DNA of 64,000 bases from Methylobacterium aquaticum (GTDB lineage Bacteria > Pseudomonadota > Alphaproteobacteria > Rhizobiales > Beijerinckiaceae), in the NCBI RefSeq assembly GCF_016804325.1, contig NZ_CP043627.1:3361001-3425000 (forward strand), in the 5' to 3' direction. Each line of letters opens with the position of its first letter. Positions within the stretch are counted from its first letter, which is position 1. The translations under genes were made by a program, and so were the position numbers. Below the pieces are notes generated by a model. The model ran no database searches and had not been told where the DNA came from. It saw nothing but the letters and a program-made list of their open reading frames with translations. Shown here one piece after another: positions 1 through 9,648 of this stretch.

Positions 1-23
1 CCGATAGCTCCTCAGGCAGGCGC

Positions 24-870
24 TCAAGCGCGGCGACGCCGGGGCCGCACCAGCCGATCGAGGAAATTCCCGATCTCGCGCCGACGGCGCTCCGGCACCA
101 GAACCTCTGCGGTGACGCCGAGGCGCCAGGCGAGGTCGGGACGCCCTTCCGGGTCGTGGTGCAGATCGCGAAAAGCATCGGCGTAAGTCTGGAGAGCGGC
201 CTCGTCCGGGCAGAGGCCCGCCTCCACCACCCCGCTCGCCGAGAGCCGCAGCATCGCCGCGACCTCGTCGAGGTCGAGCTCCGGATGGTACTGCGTCCCC
301 CAGAACACCCCGTCCCCGAGGCGGATCTCGATCGCCTGGACGTCGAGGCGGTCGTTGCCGGCGAGCACCCGGCTGCCGGGCGGCGGCTCGATCACGGCGT
401 CGTCGTGGATCGCCGGGGCGTCCCAGGCCGGGGGCGGCCGTCGAGGAGCGGGTGGCCCGCCCCGGACTCCGTGCGGGAGATCGCGCGGGCGAGCCCGTAT
501 TCCGGTCCGCGCGGGTTGCGGGCGGCACGCCCCCCGCGATGGTGGCGGCCACCTGCACGCCCCAGCACGAGCCGAAGACCGGGAGCCCGGCAGCGAGCGC
601 CGCCCGCACCAGGTCGCATTGCCGGGTCACCGCCGGCCCGCCCTCCTCGACATGCAGGGTCGAGCCGGTGAGCACCAGGGCGTCGCAGTCGGCGAGCGCG
701 CGGGGCAGCACCGCGTCGGAATCGGCCGGGGCGACGAGGTGGCAGACGGCATCCGGGGCGAGCGCCCGCAGGATGCCGGCATAGGTCTCGGCGGAGGTCT
801 TGGCGCAGACCGTGAGATGCGTCTCGCGGCCGGCCCGGTCGTTCCCATCCGCCACCAGCAGGTGCAACAT
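24..870 (-). CDS. Class I glutamine amidotransferase, GMP synthase-like (two frameshifts)
   Basis: A glutaminase domain of the class I amidotransferase fold, which frees ammonia from glutamine. The ATG at 868-870 begins MLHLLVADGN. The nucleophile elbow GSCWGVQ puts the catalytic cysteine near residue 102, and YHPE supplies the His-Glu pair near the C-terminal third. No single frame is open: reading passes from the ATG frame to a second near 528-535 and a third near 430-436. Adding one C at each of the two C/G runs restores one protein of about 282 residues. Both lesions are one-base losses, so I favour sequencing errors over a pseudogene. The physiological acceptor is unknown. It lies divergent from the PBP1a gene. 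Confidence 0.75.
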
Positions 871-1093
871 GTCGGCCCCTTGTGAGAGCAACCGCAACGC
901 TCCCCGGACTCCCCCGTTCCCGACACGGCTTGCCGCAGCCCTCCGGCTGCGGAGCTAAGTGGCCGTGATTCTTCGACAAAATTTCGGTTAACGGCCCTTA
1001 AACCCGCCTCATTTAGCGTCTCTTGAATGCCCCGCGTGGGCCGGAAATGTCCGCGGGCGAAGAAGAACTCGGGGCGAAGGGGAACTCGGCGGG

Positions 1094-3262
1094 ATGGCGA
1101 AGGGTCGGGAGCGGAAGGGTCGGGTCGAGCCGCGCTTCGAGGCGGATGGCCCCGGAGATCCGGCATCCCTCGACCTGCGCCTGTCGCGCGGGGACCGGGC
1201 GGGAGGCGGCGTGGCCAAGGACACATCCAGGGGCAAGGCCGCGCCGAAGCGGTCGGCCCGCGCGGCCGCGGCACCGCGGCGCCGGCGGCGCTCGTTCCTC
1301 GGCACCCTCGTCTACGGCACGATGATCCTCGGCCTGTGGGGGCTGGTGGCGGTGGCCGGCATCGTCGCCTACCACGCCTCGCAGCTGCCGCCGATCGACC
1401 AGCTCGCGGTGCCGAAGCGCCCGCCCAACATCGCGATCCTGGCCTCCGACGGCTCGCTGCTCGCCAATCGCGGCGAGACCGGCGGGCGCACGGTGAGCAT
1501 CCGCGAATTGCCGCCCTACCTGCCCCGCGCCTTCGTGGCGATCGAGGACCGGCGCTTCTACTCGCATCTCGGCATCGATCCGGTCGGCATCGCCCGCGCC
1601 ATCGGCCAGAACCTGACCCGCCGCGGCGTCGCCCAGGGCGGCTCGACCCTGACCCAGCAGCTCGCCAAGAACCTCTTCCTGACCCAGGAGCGCACCGCCT
1701 CGCGCAAGATCCAGGAGGCGATCCTGGCTTTGTGGCTCGAGCACACCTACACCAAGGACGAGATCCTCGAACTCTACCTCAACCGGGTCTATTTCGGTGC
1801 CGGCGCCTACGGCGTCGAAGCGGCGGCGCAGCGCTACTTCGCCAAGCCCGCCAAGGACGTGACGCTGGCCGAAGCCGCGATGCTCGGCGGCCTCGTCCAG
1901 GCGCCCTCGCGGCTCGCTCCCAACCGCAACCTGCCCGCCGCGCAGGCCCGGGCCGCCCAGGTGCTGGCGGCGATGCAGGAGCTGGGCTTCGCCAAGCCGG
2001 CCGACGTGAAGGTGGCGCTCGCCCAGCCGGCGAAGCCTGCGCGGGCCAAGGGCGGCGGCTCGGCCAATTACGTCGCCGATCTCGTGATGGATGTGCTCGA
2101 CGATTACGTCGGCAAGATCGAGTCCGACGTCGCGGTGCAGACCACCGTCGATCCGGCGATCCAGGCGGTGGCCGAGCGGGCGCTGGTCGACGAGCTGAAC
2201 CAGAAGGGCGGACGCTACAATGTCGGCCAGGGCGCCGTCGTGACGATGCGGCCGGACGGGGCGATCCGCGCGCTCATCGGCGGGCGCGACTACGCCCAGA
2301 GCCAGTTCAACCGCGCCACCACCGCCAAGCGCCAGCCCGGCTCGGCCTTCAAGCCCTTCGTCTACCTCGCGGCGATCGATCGGGGCCTGACCCCCGACAC
2401 GGTGCGGGAGGACGCGCCGGTCAACATCAAGGGCTGGAACCCGGAGAACTATTCGCGCAACTACAGCGGCCCCGTGACCCTGCGCGACGCGCTCGCCCAC
2501 TCGCTCAACACCGTGGCGGTGCGGCTCGGCATGGAGGTCGGCCCGAAGGCGGTGGTGCAGACGGCGCAACGCCTCGGCATCACCTCGCCGCTCCAGGCCA
2601 ATGCCTCGATCGCGCTCGGCACCTCCGAGGTGACGCCGCTCGAGCTGGTGGGCGCCTACGCGACCTTCGCCAATGGCGGCATGGGGGTGATCCCCTACGT
2701 GATCGCCAGCGTGAAGACCTCCGACGGAAAGACCGTCTACAAGCGCGCCCCGAGCGGGCTCGGCCGGGTGATCGACCCCAACGCGGTCGGCATGATGAAC
2801 GCCATGATGCACGAGGTCTTCGTCAGCGGCACCGCGAAGAAGGGCGACATCCCGGGCTGGGACCTCGCCGGCAAGACCGGCACCAGCCAGGATTTTCGCG
2901 ATGCCTGGGTGATCGGCTTCTCCGGCACCCTGGTCACGGGCGTCTGGCTCGGCAACGACGACGGCGAGCCGACCAAGAAGGTCTCCGGCGGTAACCTGCC
3001 GGTCGAGATCTGGAACCGGGTGATGACCACGGCCCTGCGTGGCGACAAGCCGGTGCCCCTGCCCGGCGCCGCCCGCTGGCGCCGCAGCAGCAACGCCGTC
3101 GCGTCCGCCAACCCCGCCCCCGCCGAGCCGCAGACGCTCGGCGGCCTGATCGACGGCCTCGTCGGCGGCGGCCAGGCCCCGGCGCGCCAGCCGGCCCCGC
3201 AGCGGGGCGGACCGCCGCGGGAGGACAAGAACTTCCTGGAGCGGATGTTCGGGATCGACTGA
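1094..3262 (+). CDS. mrcA: Penicillin-binding protein 1A (bifunctional class A)
   Basis: Polymerises and cross-links peptidoglycan in the periplasm, anchored to the inner membrane. The 722-residue protein has a basic cytoplasmic tail, one membrane segment at about 69-93, a GT51 transglycosylase domain and a transpeptidase domain. The GT51 domain shows EDRRFYSHLG, with the catalytic Glu at 151, and GGSTLTQQLAKN near 184-195. The transpeptidase motifs are all present: SAFK with Ser417 and Lys420, SLN at 470-472, and KTG at 594-596. The C-terminal 50 residues are Pro/Gly-rich and probably disordered. The start is the first in-frame ATG; a GTG at 1210 would shorten the cytoplasmic tail and cannot be excluded. 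A palindromic repeat follows the stop directly. Confidence 0.95.
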   Translation: MAKGRERKGRVEPRFEADGPGDPASLDLRLSRGDRAGGGVAKDTSRGKAAPKRSARAAAAPRRRRRSFLGTLVYGTMILGLWGLVAVAGIVAYHASQLPPIDQLAVPKRPPNIAILASDGSLLANRGETGGRTVSIRELPPYLPRAFVAIEDRRFYSHLGIDPVGIARAIGQNLTRRGVAQGGSTLTQQLAKNLFLTQERTASRKIQEAILALWLEHTYTKDEILELYLNRVYFGAGAYGVEAAAQRYFAKPAKDVTLAEAAMLGGLVQAPSRLAPNRNLPAAQARAAQVLAAMQELGFAKPADVKVALAQPAKPARAKGGGSANYVADLVMDVLDDYVGKIESDVAVQTTVDPAIQAVAERALVDELNQKGGRYNVGQGAVVTMRPDGAIRALIGGRDYAQSQFNRATTAKRQPGSAFKPFVYLAAIDRGLTPDTVREDAPVNIKGWNPENYSRNYSGPVTLRDALAHSLNTVAVRLGMEVGPKAVVQTAQRLGITSPLQANASIALGTSEVTPLELVGAYATFANGGMGVIPYVIASVKTSDGKTVYKRAPSGLGRVIDPNAVGMMNAMMHEVFVSGTAKKGDIPGWDLAGKTGTSQDFRDAWVIGFSGTLVTGVWLGNDDGEPTKKVSGGNLPVEIWNRVMTTALRGDKPVPLPGAARWRRSSNAVASANPAPAEPQTLGGLIDGLVGGGQAPARQPAPQRGGPPREDKNFLERMFGID

Positions 3263-3295
3263 TACCGACGGTCGTTGGAAACGACCTTTGGTATC
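3261..3295. repeat. Short copy of palindromic repeat family A, possible terminator hairpin
   Basis: A 35 bp imperfect palindrome that starts gatacc, ends ggtatc and has ggtcgtt/aacgacc arms. It matches one end of the longer copies near 14172, 46341 and 57655. It lies between convergent genes and overlaps both stop codons, so it may act as a two-way terminator. Confidence 0.7.
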
Positions 3296-3485
3296 ACACC
3301 CTGATATCGAGCCGCTGGCCCTGCCCGGGCGGGGCCGGGGCATTCGCCGTCTCGGCCACCAGGCCGGCGACGGCGCGTTCGGCATCGAGCTGGCGCCGGG
3401 CCGCGAGGGCGGCGACCTGCTGGGTGAAGGCGGCGCCCTGGTGGGAGATGGCGCCGGGGTTGAGGGAGGCGGTGCTGAGGCTCAT
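3294..3485 (-). CDS. Small protein resembling the YjfB motility-protein family
   Basis: A 63-residue protein with no signal peptide or membrane segment. The central region is Ala/Gln-rich and likely helical, and the C-terminus reads GQRLDIRV, similar to the conserved end of the YjfB (putative motility protein) family of about 60 residues. The family assignment comes from length and this ending only. No flagellar genes are nearby. It converges on the PBP1a gene, and its stop lies inside the family A palindrome. Confidence 0.5.
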   Translation of the reverse strand: MSLSTASLNPGAISHQGAAFTQQVAALAARRQLDAERAVAGLVAETANAPAPPGQGQRLDIRV

Positions 3486-3527
3486 CCCGCCATCCTGCGC
3501 CGAACCCTTGAGCGAGGCGTGAAGATA

Positions 3528-4186
3528 TCAGCTCAAAAGCTGCGACATCCGGGCGAGTGCGGCGGCAAATCCCGCGAGCGGCACCGTGATGGTCTCGGCC
3601 TCGCCGTTGGGCTTGGTGCCGGTGACGCGCAGGTTCACGGCGGTCTTCATCGCATCCGTGGCCACCGTCGGGAAGCTGATCGGCACGATGCAGCCGGCCT
3701 GGACGCAGGAGGTGTAGGGCGCGCCCTTGCCGAGCGTCGCGTCGTCGAGCTTGAAGGTCACGCCGGGCTCGATCGACAGGCCGAGCGGCATCAGCATGAG
3801 GCCGCTGCTGCGCCCGTCCTGGGGGCGTTCAGCTCGATGCTGAAGCGGCGCTGGCCGGTCTGCGCCACGCCCTGCGCCTGCGACAGCTGGCACTGGCGCT
3901 TGTCGTTCTCGCGGGTGCAGCTGATGGTCCAGTCGCCGTAGACCTCGCTCACCGCGCTCGCCCCGTTGGGCCAGGCGCCGGTCGGAGCCGTCACCGCGGC
4001 GGGCGCCGCCTCGGCCTTCGGGGCGGGCTTGGGCGCCGGACGGCGGGGCTTGGGCGCGGCCTTGTGGGTCGGAGCCGCCTCGGCCGCCGGGGCTTCGCCG
4101 GCGGGCTCCTCCTGGGCGCGCGCCGGCGAGGCGGCGAGCAGCGCGAGGACCAGGAGGCTGGCGAGGGACGGACGGATGGGCGACAT
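3528..4186 (-). CDS. Invasion-associated locus B (IalB) family periplasmic protein (frameshifted)
   Basis: A secreted protein of the IalB family, named after a Bartonella invasion factor but widespread and of unclear role in free-living alphaproteobacteria. The ATG at 4184-4186 starts MSPIRPSLAS, a signal peptide ending at PARAQ. A Pro/Ala/Lys-rich linker follows at about residues 26-70, then the IalB domain with YGDWTISC and, after the break, YTSCVQAGCIVPI, giving the conserved cysteines. The frame breaks at a run of five Cs near 3817-3826; one extra C restores a 219-residue protein. Probably a sequencing indel. Confidence 0.8.
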
Positions 4187-4403
4187 GATGCAATCCTCGA
4201 CGCCCGCGCACGCCGGGGCGCGGGCCTTCACTCTCGCGGCCCGCTCTAGAGCGGGACGCACCGGAAGGGAAGCCGCGGCGGATGCGATCCCGCCGTCATG
4301 CCCTTGAAATAACTTGGATTTATTCCAATCAACCGCCTCCGCGTCAGCCGGTGGCCTCGTGCCGTGATCGGCGTCAGCCGGTGTCCTCGTGCCCCGATCG
4401 GCG

Positions 4404-5879
4404 TCAGCCGATGTCTTCGTGCCACGTGCGGCCGTCGCGCTCGATCAGGGCGATCGCCGCGGTGGGGCCCCAGGTGCCGGCCGGATAGGGGCGCGGCGGC
4501 TCCGGGCGGTCGGCCCAGGCGTTGAGCAGGGTGTCGGCCCAGGCCCAGGCGGCCTCGACCTCGTCGCGGCGCATGAACAGGGTGGCGTTGCCGCGCACCA
4601 CGTCCATCAGCAGGCGCTCATAGGCATCCGGGTAGCGCTGGTTGAAGGTCTCCTCGAAGGAGATGTCGAGGCCGGTCGACCGCAGGCGCATGCCGCCGGG
4701 CCCCGGCTCCTTGGTCATCACCTCGAGCTTGATGCCCTCCTGCGGCTGCAGCCGGATCACCAGGCGGTTCGGCTCGCGGGCGAACTCGTCCGAGAAGATG
4801 CTGAACGGCGAGGACCGGAACTGCACCACGATCTCGGAGACCTTTTGCGGCAGCCTTTTGCCGGTGCGCAGGTAGAACGGCACCCCGGCCCAGCGCGGGG
4901 TCATCAGTTCGAGCTTCAAGGCCACGAAGGTCTCGGTCAGGCTCGTGCGGTCCTCGGCGAGGTCGGCGACGTAGCCCGGCACCGGCTGGCCGTTGACGGC
5001 CCCGGCGACGTATTGGCCGCGCACGGTGCGCAGCGGCACCTCGTGGGCGGGAATCGGCTTCAGGGCGCGGAGCACCTTCAGCTTCTCGTCGCGCACCGCG
5101 TCGGCATCGAGGGAGAGCGGGCTCTCCATGCCGAGCAGGCAGAGGAGCTGCAGCATGTGGTTCTGCAGCATGTCGCGCAGCGCGCCCGACGTATCGTAAT
5201 AGCCGCCGCGGCCCTCAACCCCCACGGTCTCGGCCACCGTGATCTGCACGTGGTCGATCACGTCGGCATTCCACAGCCGCTCGAAGATCGTGTTGGCGAA
5301 GCGCAGGGCCAGCAGGTTCTGCACCGTCTCCTTGCCGAGGTAATGGTCGATGCGGAAGATCTGGCTCTCGGGAAAGACCTTGCCGACCTGGTCGTTGATG
5401 GCCCGCGCCGAGGCGAGGTCGTGGCCGATCGGCTTCTCCAGCACCACGCGGGAGCGCTCGCCGATCAGGCCATGGGCACTGAGGTTGCGGCAGATCGAGC
5501 CGTAGAGGCTCGGCGAGGTGGCGAGATAATACGGCCGGACGTGGTCGGGATGCTCGGCGAGCAGGTTCGCCAGATCCTCCCAGCCCGCATCCCCTGCCCC
5601 GTCCACCGCCACATAGGCCAGATGATCGAGGAAGCGCGTCACTGTGTCGGAATCACGGTCAGCGGCCGGGACGTGGCGCTCCAGGGCCGCGGCGGCGAGG
5701 TCCCGGTACTCGCCGGTGCCGAGATGGGTGCGCGCCGCCGCGATGATGCGGCTCTCCTCCGGGATCTGCCGATCGCGGAAGCGGTAATAGAGCGCCGGCA
5801 GCAGCTTGCGCATCGTCAGGTCGCCGGTGGCGCCGAACACGACGGCATCGAAGGGGGCGACGGGGATGATCTTGTGCAT
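4404..5879 (-). CDS. zwf: Glucose-6-phosphate 1-dehydrogenase
   Basis: Oxidises glucose 6-phosphate to 6-phosphogluconolactone with NAD(P)+, the entry to the oxidative pentose phosphate and Entner-Doudoroff routes. The 491-residue length is typical. The N-terminal nucleotide-binding motif is FGATGDL, followed by EKPIGHD and the substrate-binding signature RIDHYLGKE with its catalytic histidine. I chose the ATG at 5877-5879 (MHKIIPVAPF) because upstream in-frame codons are low-complexity and unlike the family. No other pathway gene (pgl, edd) is beside it, so it seems to be transcribed alone. Confidence 0.96.
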   Translation of the reverse strand: MHKIIPVAPFDAVVFGATGDLTMRKLLPALYYRFRDRQIPEESRIIAAARTHLGTGEYRDLAAAALERHVPAADRDSDTVTRFLDHLAYVAVDGAGDAGWEDLANLLAEHPDHVRPYYLATSPSLYGSICRNLSAHGLIGERSRVVLEKPIGHDLASARAINDQVGKVFPESQIFRIDHYLGKETVQNLLALRFANTIFERLWNADVIDHVQITVAETVGVEGRGGYYDTSGALRDMLQNHMLQLLCLLGMESPLSLDADAVRDEKLKVLRALKPIPAHEVPLRTVRGQYVAGAVNGQPVPGYVADLAEDRTSLTETFVALKLELMTPRWAGVPFYLRTGKRLPQKVSEIVVQFRSSPFSIFSDEFAREPNRLVIRLQPQEGIKLEVMTKEPGPGGMRLRSTGLDISFEETFNQRYPDAYERLLMDVVRGNATLFMRRDEVEAAWAWADTLLNAWADRPEPPRPYPAGTWGPTAAIALIERDGRTWHEDIG

Positions 5880-6268
5880 CGGGTGACGGGTCTCCCGCTG
5901 GGGCCGGCCGACCCTGCAAGGGCGCGGCCAGTCGGTGCATCTCGCGGCTTGTCCTACCCGCGACCTCGTCCTTGGCAACCACCGGAACGGCCAACGCCTG
6001 CGCCATGTCGCAGCCGGTCCGACGAAAGGCGCCGAGGACAGGACTGGGCAGGGCTTCGCCGTGCATCACGGTTGCCCGGGCGCGTGACCGGGGTGCGTCC
6101 GGTGGGCGCGAGATCGAGGGTCGGGCCCTGCGATATAGAGGCCGGCTGCCGGTATGGGAATCAGGCTCGGCCCCGCCTTGGCGCGGCGAACCCTGGATTC
6201 CCGCCATCCTTCGGGTCCGGGGATGGAGGCCGGTCGCGCTCCTGCCCGATCGCGCCTGTACATCGCTC
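5880..6268. other. Intergenic stretch without a recognised gene
   Basis: 389 bases between zwf and the metallophosphoesterase, both on the minus strand. Short overlapping reading frames are present but none shows family motifs. A stretch near 6190-6215 (ctggattcccgcc) resembles an arm of repeat family C, too degraded to call. Confidence 0.4.
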
Positions 6269-6856
6269 CTACACGATGTCGGCGGTCGCGGCGCGATTCC
6301 GCTCGCCCCCCGCATCCCGGGCCAGTTCCTCCGGCACCAGGGTCGCCGCGTCCTGCCGCGCCGCGAGCGCGGCGAGGCGGACCGGGCGGTACTCCCAGGC
6401 ATCGACCCCGACGTCGCAGGAGCGGGTGGTGTCGGGGAGCGTCCCGTGGGTATGGCCGTAGAGGTGGCGGGTGCCGCGCCACAGGCCCGGCCAGGCCCGG
6501 TGGGCGTAATGCGCCAGGAACAGCCGCCATTCGCGGCCATCCTCCCGCAGGGTGACCCGCGCGCTCTCGACCGGCGGGTCGGCCCAGGGCAGGTCGAGGA
6601 CGCGGTTGCTGTCGTGGTTGCCGCGCACCAGGCGCTTGACGCCGTTCAGCCGCGAGAAGATCGCCGCGCAATGGGCGCGTTCGGCATGGGCCGCGAAATC
6701 GCCGACATGCCAGACCTCGTCCCCGGGCCCGACGACCGCGTTCCAGTTCGCCACCAGGGTCTCGTCGTGGTGGTCGATCGCCGTGAACAGGCGGCCGCGC
6801 TGGCGCAGGATGTGGCTGTCGCCGAAATGCGTGTCGGCAGTGAAGAAGACGGCCAT
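6269..6856 (-). CDS. Calcineurin-like metallophosphoesterase
   Basis: A 195-residue single-domain cytosolic metallophosphoesterase. All metal-binding motifs are visible in order: ADTHFGD near the N-terminus, GDEVWHVGDF, RGNHDSN, LAHYAH and YGHTHG. These ligate a two-metal centre that hydrolyses phosphomono- or diesters. Small bacterial members of this type are often annotated as predicted phosphohydrolases, and the substrate cannot be told from sequence. The start is the ATG at 6854-6856 (MAVFFTADTH), which puts the first motif at the usual distance from the N-terminus. Confidence 0.88.
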   Translation of the reverse strand: MAVFFTADTHFGDSHILRQRGRLFTAIDHHDETLVANWNAVVGPGDEVWHVGDFAAHAERAHCAAIFSRLNGVKRLVRGNHDSNRVLDLPWADPPVESARVTLREDGREWRLFLAHYAHRAWPGLWRGTRHLYGHTHGTLPDTTRSCDVGVDAWEYRPVRLAALAARQDAATLVPEELARDAGGERNRAATADIV

Positions 6857-7085
6857 GCGCCCCCGGATCGAGCGTGACGGATGCAGGATCAGATGGGGCG
6901 GCGGACGCCGACGGCACGGGACGGATCGCCGCGTCGGCGGGTGCGGCGACCGGTCCCCGATCCGGAGGACCGCATCCGGGCGGCGATGCACCGGCCGTCG
7001 CGTCCGGCGTCACCCCGGGGCCGCGCAGCGGGACCCGGGATGGCGTCGGACGGTGTCGATTCGGGGAAAGAGAAGCGTCGGCTCC

Positions 7086-7349
7086 TCAGTAGCTCCGGCC
7101 CGCCCCGTAGCCGTAGCCGTCGCGAGGACGCACGCGGGCGCCGTAATCGACGTCGCGCTGGGAGCGCCGCTTGGCCAGGGCCCGGCCGGCGAGGCAGCCC
7201 GCCACGGCGCCGACGACGCCGCGCTCGGCCAGGTAATGCCCGGCGATGCCGCCGATGATCGCCCCCTTGATGCAGCCCTTCGCCTCCGCCGCGCCGGCGC
7301 CCATCAGCGTCACGACCGCCACCACACCCGCCTTGACCACGTTGCGCAT
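7086..7349 (-). CDS. Small secreted glycine-zipper protein
   Basis: An 87-residue protein with an N-terminal signal peptide (MRNVVKAGVV to about residue 23, ending AEA) and a glycine-zipper-like stretch, GAIIGGIAGHY, repeated as GAVAGCLAG. The C-terminal tail is Arg/Tyr/Gly-rich. Glycine-zipper segments pack in membranes, and comparable proteins are common small envelope proteins. No specific function can be given. An alternative ATG lies five codons upstream. Confidence 0.65.
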   Translation of the reverse strand: MRNVVKAGVVAVVTLMGAGAAEAKGCIKGAIIGGIAGHYLAERGVVGAVAGCLAGRALAKRRSQRDVDYGARVRPRDGYGYGAGRSY

Positions 7350-7558
7350 GATGCCTCCTCGCATTCTCGCGACATGATCAACGGCCAGGCTCGGCCGCCG
7401 TTCCGTGGCGGCAGTGTCCGCGCGACGAGGGAGGCCGGGGCCGAAGAAATCGGCGTCCGAGAGCTTGGCAACCTTGACGAGCCGGACGCGATCGGTCGTC
7501 AGTCAACGATTCTTTACCGGCCGCCGTTACGACAGCAAGGCTGATTCGCCGAGGTGAC

Positions 7559-9619
7559 ATGTCCGAACCAGGCAGCCAGGAACCAAGCTCCGACCTGCCG
7601 CATGGTGGCGGCGGTCCGAACCTGCGCGCCTCGATCCGGCGCGACCAGCTCGAGGCGGTACGCCGCAGCGTGCAGCACGCCATGCCGGTCAACGCGGCGC
7701 TCGGCGTCACCGGAGCGCTGGTCGCGGCCCATTTCGGTCTCGGCGGTGTGGGTCTCGTCTGGTTCACGGCGTCCTCGATCGTCAACCTCACCCGGTTCGG
7801 CCTGTGCCGGGCGCCCTGCCTCGGTCTCACCACCGCCGAGGACGCGCCGCCGGACCTCGCCCGTGCCGCCTCCGGCGCGGTCGACCGGCACCTGCATCTC
7901 GCCACCGCGGCGGCATTCCTGTCGGGCCTCGTCTGGTCCCTGACGGCGCTGCTGTGCGACGGGTTCACCGCGCCCCAGAGCCTGTTCTACCTCGTCGTGG
8001 TCTGCGGCATCACCGCCGGCGCCGTCACCCACGGCATGGCCTATGCGGCGATTCCCGCGAGCTTCATCACGCCGCCGCTCCTGACGGTGGCGGGCTGCCT
8101 TGCCTGGAGCGGCGGGTTCGAGCGCACCTGCCTGGCGCTGACGGTGGTGCTCTACCTCGCGGCCCTCCTGCGCAGCGCCATCGAGACCGAGCGCGGCTTC
8201 CGCCGCACCTCCAAGCTGAAGAACGAGGCCACGGCGCTCGCCCGGGCCCGCCAGGAGGCGCATGCGGCGGCGAGCGCCCTGGCCGACGAGATGCGCCGGC
8301 GCGCCACCCACGACGCCCTCACCGGCCTGATGAACCGGGCCGGCTTCGCGCAGGCGGCGGAGGCGCGGATCCTCCTCTCGGGTCCCGCCCCCTGCCTGAT
8401 GCTGCTCGACCTCGACGGCTTCAAGTCGGTCAACGACGTCTACGGCCACTCGACCGGCGACCGGGTGCTGATCGAGGTGGCGCAGCGCCTGCGCCGGACC
8501 CTGCCGCCCGGAGCGGTGGCGGCCCGCTTCGGCGGCGACGAGTTCGCGGTGCTGTACGACCCTTGCACCGATGCCCCTTGCACCGACGGCCCTCGCGCCG
8601 ACTATCCTCGCGCGGGATGGCCGCCCGCGGATCTGGCGGCGGCGCTGATCGGGGCGGTGGTCGAGCCGTTCGAGAGCTTCGATGCGGGCCGCCTCGGCGT
8701 CAGCATCGGCCTGTGCCACGCCCACGGGCCCAGCCTGACCCAGATGCTGAGCTGCGCCGACGAGGCGCTCTACGCCGCCAAGGCCGCCGGGCGGAACCGC
8801 TTCCGGATCTTCGACGAGGGCCTGCGCGGCCACCTCGAGATGCGGCGCGACGGCGAGCGCGACCTGTCGCACGCGCTGGCCGAGAACGGCCTCGCGGTCT
8901 GGTTCCAGCCGATCTTCGGCGAGGGCGGCACCCGCATCGCCGGCCTCGAGGCCCTGGTGCGCTGGCACCACCCGGTCCATGGCTGGATCCCGCCCGGCGA
9001 GATCGTCGCCGCCGCGGCCCGGTCCGGCCTGTCCGAATCGCTCCTGCGCTTCATCCTGGAGCAGGTCTGCGGCGCGATGCAGACCTTGCGGGCCGACGGC
9101 ATCCGCGACGTGCGGGTGGCGATGAACGTCTCGCCGCGGGAGATGGGGCAGCTCCCGGTCGACGAGATCGTGCTCGACCGCCTGCGGGCCCTGGGCCTGT
9201 CGCCCGCGCTCCTCGAGATCGAGATCACCGAGGAGACCGCCCTCGACATCGAGGCGGTGCAGCACAAGCTCCTCGCGCTGTCCGGCGCCGGCATCCGGGT
9301 CGCCCTCGACGATTTCGGCACCGGCTACTCGTCGCTGGCCTCGTTGCGCCAGCTCAGCGCCGGCCGGGTCAAGATCGACCGCAGCCTGGTCACCGGCCTG
9401 TCGGCCTCCGACGACAAGCGCGGGCTGGTCCAGGCGGTGCTGGGCCTCGGCCGGTCCCTCGGCCTCGAAGTGGTGGCCGAGGGCATCGAGACGGCCGACG
9501 ACCTCGCCAGCTTACGCCATCTCGGCTGCCCGTTCTTCCAGGGTTACCATCTCGGCCGTCCGGTCCCGGCCGACCAGGCGCTCCGCCAGGTCCTGGCCCG
9601 CCGCACGGACGCCGCCTGA
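7559..9619 (+). CDS. Membrane-bound GGDEF-EAL cyclic-di-GMP protein
   Basis: A 686-residue protein with several N-terminal hydrophobic segments (about residues 40-205), a short helical linker, a GGDEF domain (RFGGDEF near 322-328) and an EAL domain (GLEALVRW near 463-470, then DDFGTGYSSL, KIDRSLV and AEGIET). GGDEF domains make cyclic di-GMP and EAL domains break it down; both active-site motifs look complete, so net direction cannot be told. The GGDEF domain carries an unusual Pro/Cys/Asp-rich insertion at about 333-355 with an imperfect repeat of PCTD, right after the catalytic motif. The ATG at 7559 follows a gaggtgac stretch. Confidence 0.93.
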   Translation: MSEPGSQEPSSDLPHGGGGPNLRASIRRDQLEAVRRSVQHAMPVNAALGVTGALVAAHFGLGGVGLVWFTASSIVNLTRFGLCRAPCLGLTTAEDAPPDLARAASGAVDRHLHLATAAAFLSGLVWSLTALLCDGFTAPQSLFYLVVVCGITAGAVTHGMAYAAIPASFITPPLLTVAGCLAWSGGFERTCLALTVVLYLAALLRSAIETERGFRRTSKLKNEATALARARQEAHAAASALADEMRRRATHDALTGLMNRAGFAQAAEARILLSGPAPCLMLLDLDGFKSVNDVYGHSTGDRVLIEVAQRLRRTLPPGAVAARFGGDEFAVLYDPCTDAPCTDGPRADYPRAGWPPADLAAALIGAVVEPFESFDAGRLGVSIGLCHAHGPSLTQMLSCADEALYAAKAAGRNRFRIFDEGLRGHLEMRRDGERDLSHALAENGLAVWFQPIFGEGGTRIAGLEALVRWHHPVHGWIPPGEIVAAAARSGLSESLLRFILEQVCGAMQTLRADGIRDVRVAMNVSPREMGQLPVDEIVLDRLRALGLSPALLEIEITEETALDIEAVQHKLLALSGAGIRVALDDFGTGYSSLASLRQLSAGRVKIDRSLVTGLSASDDKRGLVQAVLGLGRSLGLEVVAEGIETADDLASLRHLGCPFFQGYHLGRPVPADQALRQVLARRTDAA

Positions 9620-9648
9620 ACCTTCCGGAGATCCTGCGCGCGGGCAAT

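Noticed and set aside
1013..3385. Long antisense open frames opposite PBP1a and other genes
   Set aside because: GC-rich DNA leaves long open frames opposite real genes; the translations lack domains and the plus-strand protein is clearly PBP1a.
4282..4403. gtgatcggcgtcagccg-like triple repeat in the 120 bases before zwf's stop
   Set aside because: Three imperfect 26-base repeats (cgtgccgatcggcgtcagccg type) are visible, but too short and variable to call an array or operator with confidence.
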